From Candidatus Margulisiibacteriota bacterium (GTDB taxonomy: Bacteria > Margulisbacteria > WOR-1 > O2-12-FULL-45-9), in assembly GCA_018814265.1 (NCBI GenBank), contig JAHIZU010000192.1, positions 1 to 5,360 of the forward strand: 5,360 bases of DNA, written 5' to 3'. Below the pieces are notes generated by a model. That model saw only the letters and a list, made by a program, of their open reading frames with translations. It had not been told where the DNA came from and searched no databases. Positions 4,818 to 5,360 of the stretch are shown piece after piece; positions within the stretch are counted from its first letter, which is position 1; the number at the start of each line of letters is the position of its first letter. The position numbers were made by a program, and so were the translations under genes.

Positions 4818-5360
4818 ATGACTGTGCAGAATACGATAGAATCCATGGCCAAGCAGGCCAGAAAGGCGGGCAGGGAACTGGCAAGCCTTTCCACCGCGAG
4901 AAAAAATGCTGCTCTGGCCAAGATGGCGGCCGCCCTTGAGAAGCAGAAGGATTATATTCGGGCGGAGAATGCGAAGGACCTTGCAGCCGGCAGGGAAAAG
5001 GGCCTGTCGGCCGCCATGCTCGACCGCCTTGAGCTCTCGGACAAGGTCATCGGTTCCATGGTGGCGGGAGTGCTGGAAGTGATTGCCCTGCCTGATCCCG
5101 TGGGGGAAATAAGTGACATGGCGCGCCGACCCAGTGGTATTGTCGTGGGCCGCATGCGGATACCTCTCGGGGTTATCGGCATGATCTATGAGTCACGTCC
5201 AAATGTGACCGTCGACGCCGGGGTCCTCTGTCTGAAAGCCGGCAACGGCGTCCTGCTGCGCGGCGGGTCCGAGGCCATTCATTCAAACCTCGCCCTCGCC
5301 AAAGTAATGCAGGAAGTGCTGGTCGAGGAACAAATCAATCCGGCCGCTCTACAGGTTATT
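4818..5360 (+). CDS. proA: Gamma-glutamyl phosphate reductase, N-terminal part (3' end outside window)
   Basis: ProA reduces gamma-glutamyl phosphate with NADPH to glutamate semialdehyde, the second step of proline synthesis, and is the natural partner of ProB. The open frame runs to the right edge, showing 181 residues of a typical total near 415-420, so the catalytic cysteine is off-window. Visible family blocks are the N-terminal ARKAGRELASLSTARKN, ENAKDLAAGREKGLSAAMLD, LPDPVGE, RPSGIVVGRMRIPLGVIG, IYESRPNVTVDAG and LCLKAGNGVLLRGGSEAIHS of the aldehyde dehydrogenase fold. It follows proB by 21 nt with its own ribosome binding site. Five sampled 60-base lines average about 62% GC, with G/C-ending codons common, against about 47% in a sampled proB line. 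The protein resembles deltaproteobacterial ProA from memory. This points to separate ancestry for proA or to an assembly join just before it. Confidence 0.95.
   Translation, partial: MTVQNTIESMAKQARKAGRELASLSTARKNAALAKMAAALEKQKDYIRAENAKDLAAGREKGLSAAMLDRLELSDKVIGSMVAGVLEVIALPDPVGEISDMARRPSGIVVGRMRIPLGVIGMIYESRPNVTVDAGVLCLKAGNGVLLRGGSEAIHSNLALAKVMQEVLVEEQINPAALQVI

Overview
The window is a stretch of bacterial chromosome with tightly packed genes, all on the + strand. From left to right it holds the C-terminal half of leucyl-tRNA synthetase (leuS), a B12-binding-type radical SAM protein of the TIGR03960 kind, a short TIGR03936/DUF2344 partner protein, ribosomal proteins L21 (rplU) and L27 (rpmA), glutamate 5-kinase (proB), and the N-terminal part of gamma-glutamyl phosphate reductase (proA), which runs off the right edge. 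No tRNA, rRNA, CRISPR array, transposase or convincing terminator is visible, and no gap between genes exceeds about 21 bases.

The order radical SAM, DUF2344, L21, L27, proline genes follows a neighbourhood known from many Gram-positive and deltaproteobacterial genomes. Two usual members are missing here: ribonuclease G/E (before rplU) and the GTPase Obg (between rpmA and proB). The sequence from leuS to proB has roughly 37-47% GC in sampled stretches, a strong taste for GATC-containing codon pairs, and in-frame repeat material inside conserved genes. That would suit an uncultivated candidate phylum such as Margulisbacteria/Saganbacteria or Omnitrophota, but this placement is a guess. From about 4800 the composition jumps to about 60% GC and the ProA protein looks deltaproteobacterial. 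Either proA was acquired separately or the contig is chimeric there.

Region 1-3167 forms one translation-coupled set: leuS and the radical SAM gene overlap by 4 nt, and the radical SAM and DUF2344 genes by 20 nt. Region 3139-3168 contains an excellent sigma70-type extended -10 promoter sitting on the DUF2344 stop codon, only about a dozen bases before rplU, so rplU probably has a leaderless or nearly leaderless mRNA. Region 3180-4796 is a second coupled set: rplU and rpmA overlap by 11 nt, rpmA and proB by 1 nt. proA follows proB after 21 nt with its own ribosome binding site.

The ribosomal proteins build the large subunit, LeuRS charges tRNA-Leu, and ProB/ProA carry out the first two steps of proline synthesis. 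The radical SAM pair has no established function. The most notable features are three separate 7-bp-period tandem repeat tracts within the radical SAM gene, a GC-rich palindromic insertion in leuS that keeps the frame, apparent C-terminal trimming of both radical SAM partners, the leaderless rplU promoter, and the proB/proA compositional break. I saw no clear new multi-gene system.
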